DNA of 64,000 bases from Kutzneria viridogrisea (GTDB lineage Bacteria > Actinomycetota > Actinomycetes > Mycobacteriales > Pseudonocardiaceae). A program made the position numbers and the translations under genes. The notes beneath the pieces are model-generated. The model did no database searches. It was given only the letters and a program-made list of their open reading frames with translations, and was not told where the DNA came from. The stretch is from contig JACJID010000005.1 of assembly GCA_014138725.1 (NCBI GenBank), forward strand, positions 496,001 through 560,000, given 5' to 3'. Positions 63,460 to 64,000 of this stretch are shown here, piece after piece; position 1 is the first letter of the stretch; the number at the start of each line of letters is the position of its first letter.

Positions 63460-64000
63460 TTGTCAGCCCACAGAGTCCGGCCTGGCCCATCCTGCCCCGA
63501 CCAGCACGCCGCTAGGATCGCCGAAGCCGCCGTTGATGCCTGGCACGGCGCCCACGGCTCCGGCCAGTCCCGCATCCCCTTGTCCACCATCGCCGCGCTC
63601 GCGCTGCTGCGCCCACCCGAGGACGACCGCACGGCTTCTGCGCACCTTCTGCTGGACATGAGCCCCGGCTCGCTCGCCCTCAACATCCGCGGCTTGTGGC
63701 GCTGGTTCGCGGGAGAGCGCCCCGACCTGCTCAACCGCGCCTGGCCCCTGGCCGAGATCTGGCTCGGTGAACAGGACCTCACCGAGGATCAGTTGCGGGC
63801 CGCGAAGAAGACTGCGGACGCCGCGATCCGAGGCGACCTGTTTAGCCTCACCGGCACCGACCGACGCGAGGACACCGACCTGCTCGGCATGGTCCTCACC
63901 GCGCTGCGCCCGAAGTCCGCGCTGCAGGGACGCGGCCAGTTCTACAGCCCCAGCACCCTGAGCACGATGATGGGCACAATGCTCGACCCTGCCGAACACG
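63460..64000 (+). CDS. N-6 DNA methyltransferase, 5' part (cut by the window end)
   Basis: TTG 63460 follows GGGAGAA, and the frame is open to the end of the window. The helical N-terminal part (LALLRPPEDDRTASAHLLLD, WLGEQDLTEDQLRAAKKTAD) leads into RGQFYSPSTLSTMMGTMLDP, the motif before the SAM-binding site of N6-adenine methylases of type I/IIG or phage kinds (usually GQFYTP...). The catalytic part lies outside. Whether a restriction partner follows cannot be seen. Confidence 0.75.
   Translation, partial: MSAHRVRPGPSCPDQHAARIAEAAVDAWHGAHGSGQSRIPLSTIAALALLRPPEDDRTASAHLLLDMSPGSLALNIRGLWRWFAGERPDLLNRAWPLAEIWLGEQDLTEDQLRAAKKTADAAIRGDLFSLTGTDRREDTDLLGMVLTALRPKSALQGRGQFYSPSTLSTMMGTMLDPAEH

Overview
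The window is high-GC DNA with frequent GTG and TTG starts, dense ATGA/GTGA stop-start overlaps, DUF397, DUF6879 and XRE/DUF5753 regulator genes and an FxLD-class lanthipeptide locus. Together these point to a mycelial actinomycete, most likely of the Pseudonocardiales or Streptomycetales. I cannot name the species. The gene content is accessory rather than core: integrase, CRISPR-Cas, RiPP, toxin-immunity, conflict NTPase and phage modules follow one another, with no rRNA, tRNA or housekeeping genes seen.

Layout. (1) 0.4-7.2 kb: a gene fragment, a tyrosine recombinase with a palindrome just upstream, then a LysR-type regulator divergent from a tightly coupled set of radical SAM/SPASM protein, thymidylate-kinase-like P-loop kinase, endonuclease/exonuclease/phosphatase-fold protein and NUDIX hydrolase. 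(2) 7.3-18.0 kb: a complete type I-C CRISPR-Cas locus, cas3-cas5-cas8c(with internal cas11c)-cas7-cas4-cas1-cas2, flanked by two arrays that read in the same direction and share a leader with interlocked inverted repeats. (3) 18.2-24.0 kb, minus strand: an FxLD class I lanthipeptide cluster (50-aa precursor, LanB, LanC, FxLD-type methyltransferase). (4) 24.2-28.3 kb, minus strand: small membrane and unknown proteins, then a DUF397 protein and an XRE/DUF5753 regulator with a palindromic operator candidate. (5) 28.4-37.2 kb, plus strand: three long hairpins, then a closely packed series of unknown, regulatory, membrane, NUDIX and HemC-like genes. (6) 37.2-39.8 kb, minus strand: a DddA-like (SCP1.201-type) deaminase toxin with Imm1 immunity protein, an HNH-family secreted protein whose usual catalytic His is Asp, and small secreted peptides. 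(7) 40.3-43.8 kb: a Trypco2 protein followed by a trypsin-STAND NTPase-TPR protein with near-identical 138-bp repeats. (8) 44.0-53.0 kb, minus strand: a long-tail phage module (tail assembly chaperone, tape measure, tail proteins) without head, terminase or tube genes. (9) 53.4-64.0 kb: a pentapeptide-repeat membrane protein, then plus-strand phage-like small genes led by a P-loop ATPase, ending in an N-6 DNA methyltransferase cut by the window edge.

How it works together: the CRISPR system, the trypsin-STAND pair and the deaminase-immunity pair are three separate conflict systems, and with the integrase and prophage-like genes they mark a genomic island. The least explained parts are the radical SAM/kinase/EEP/NUDIX cassette (4.0-7.2 kb) and the 29-37 kb operon. 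All calls rest on reading sequence and motifs without database searches.
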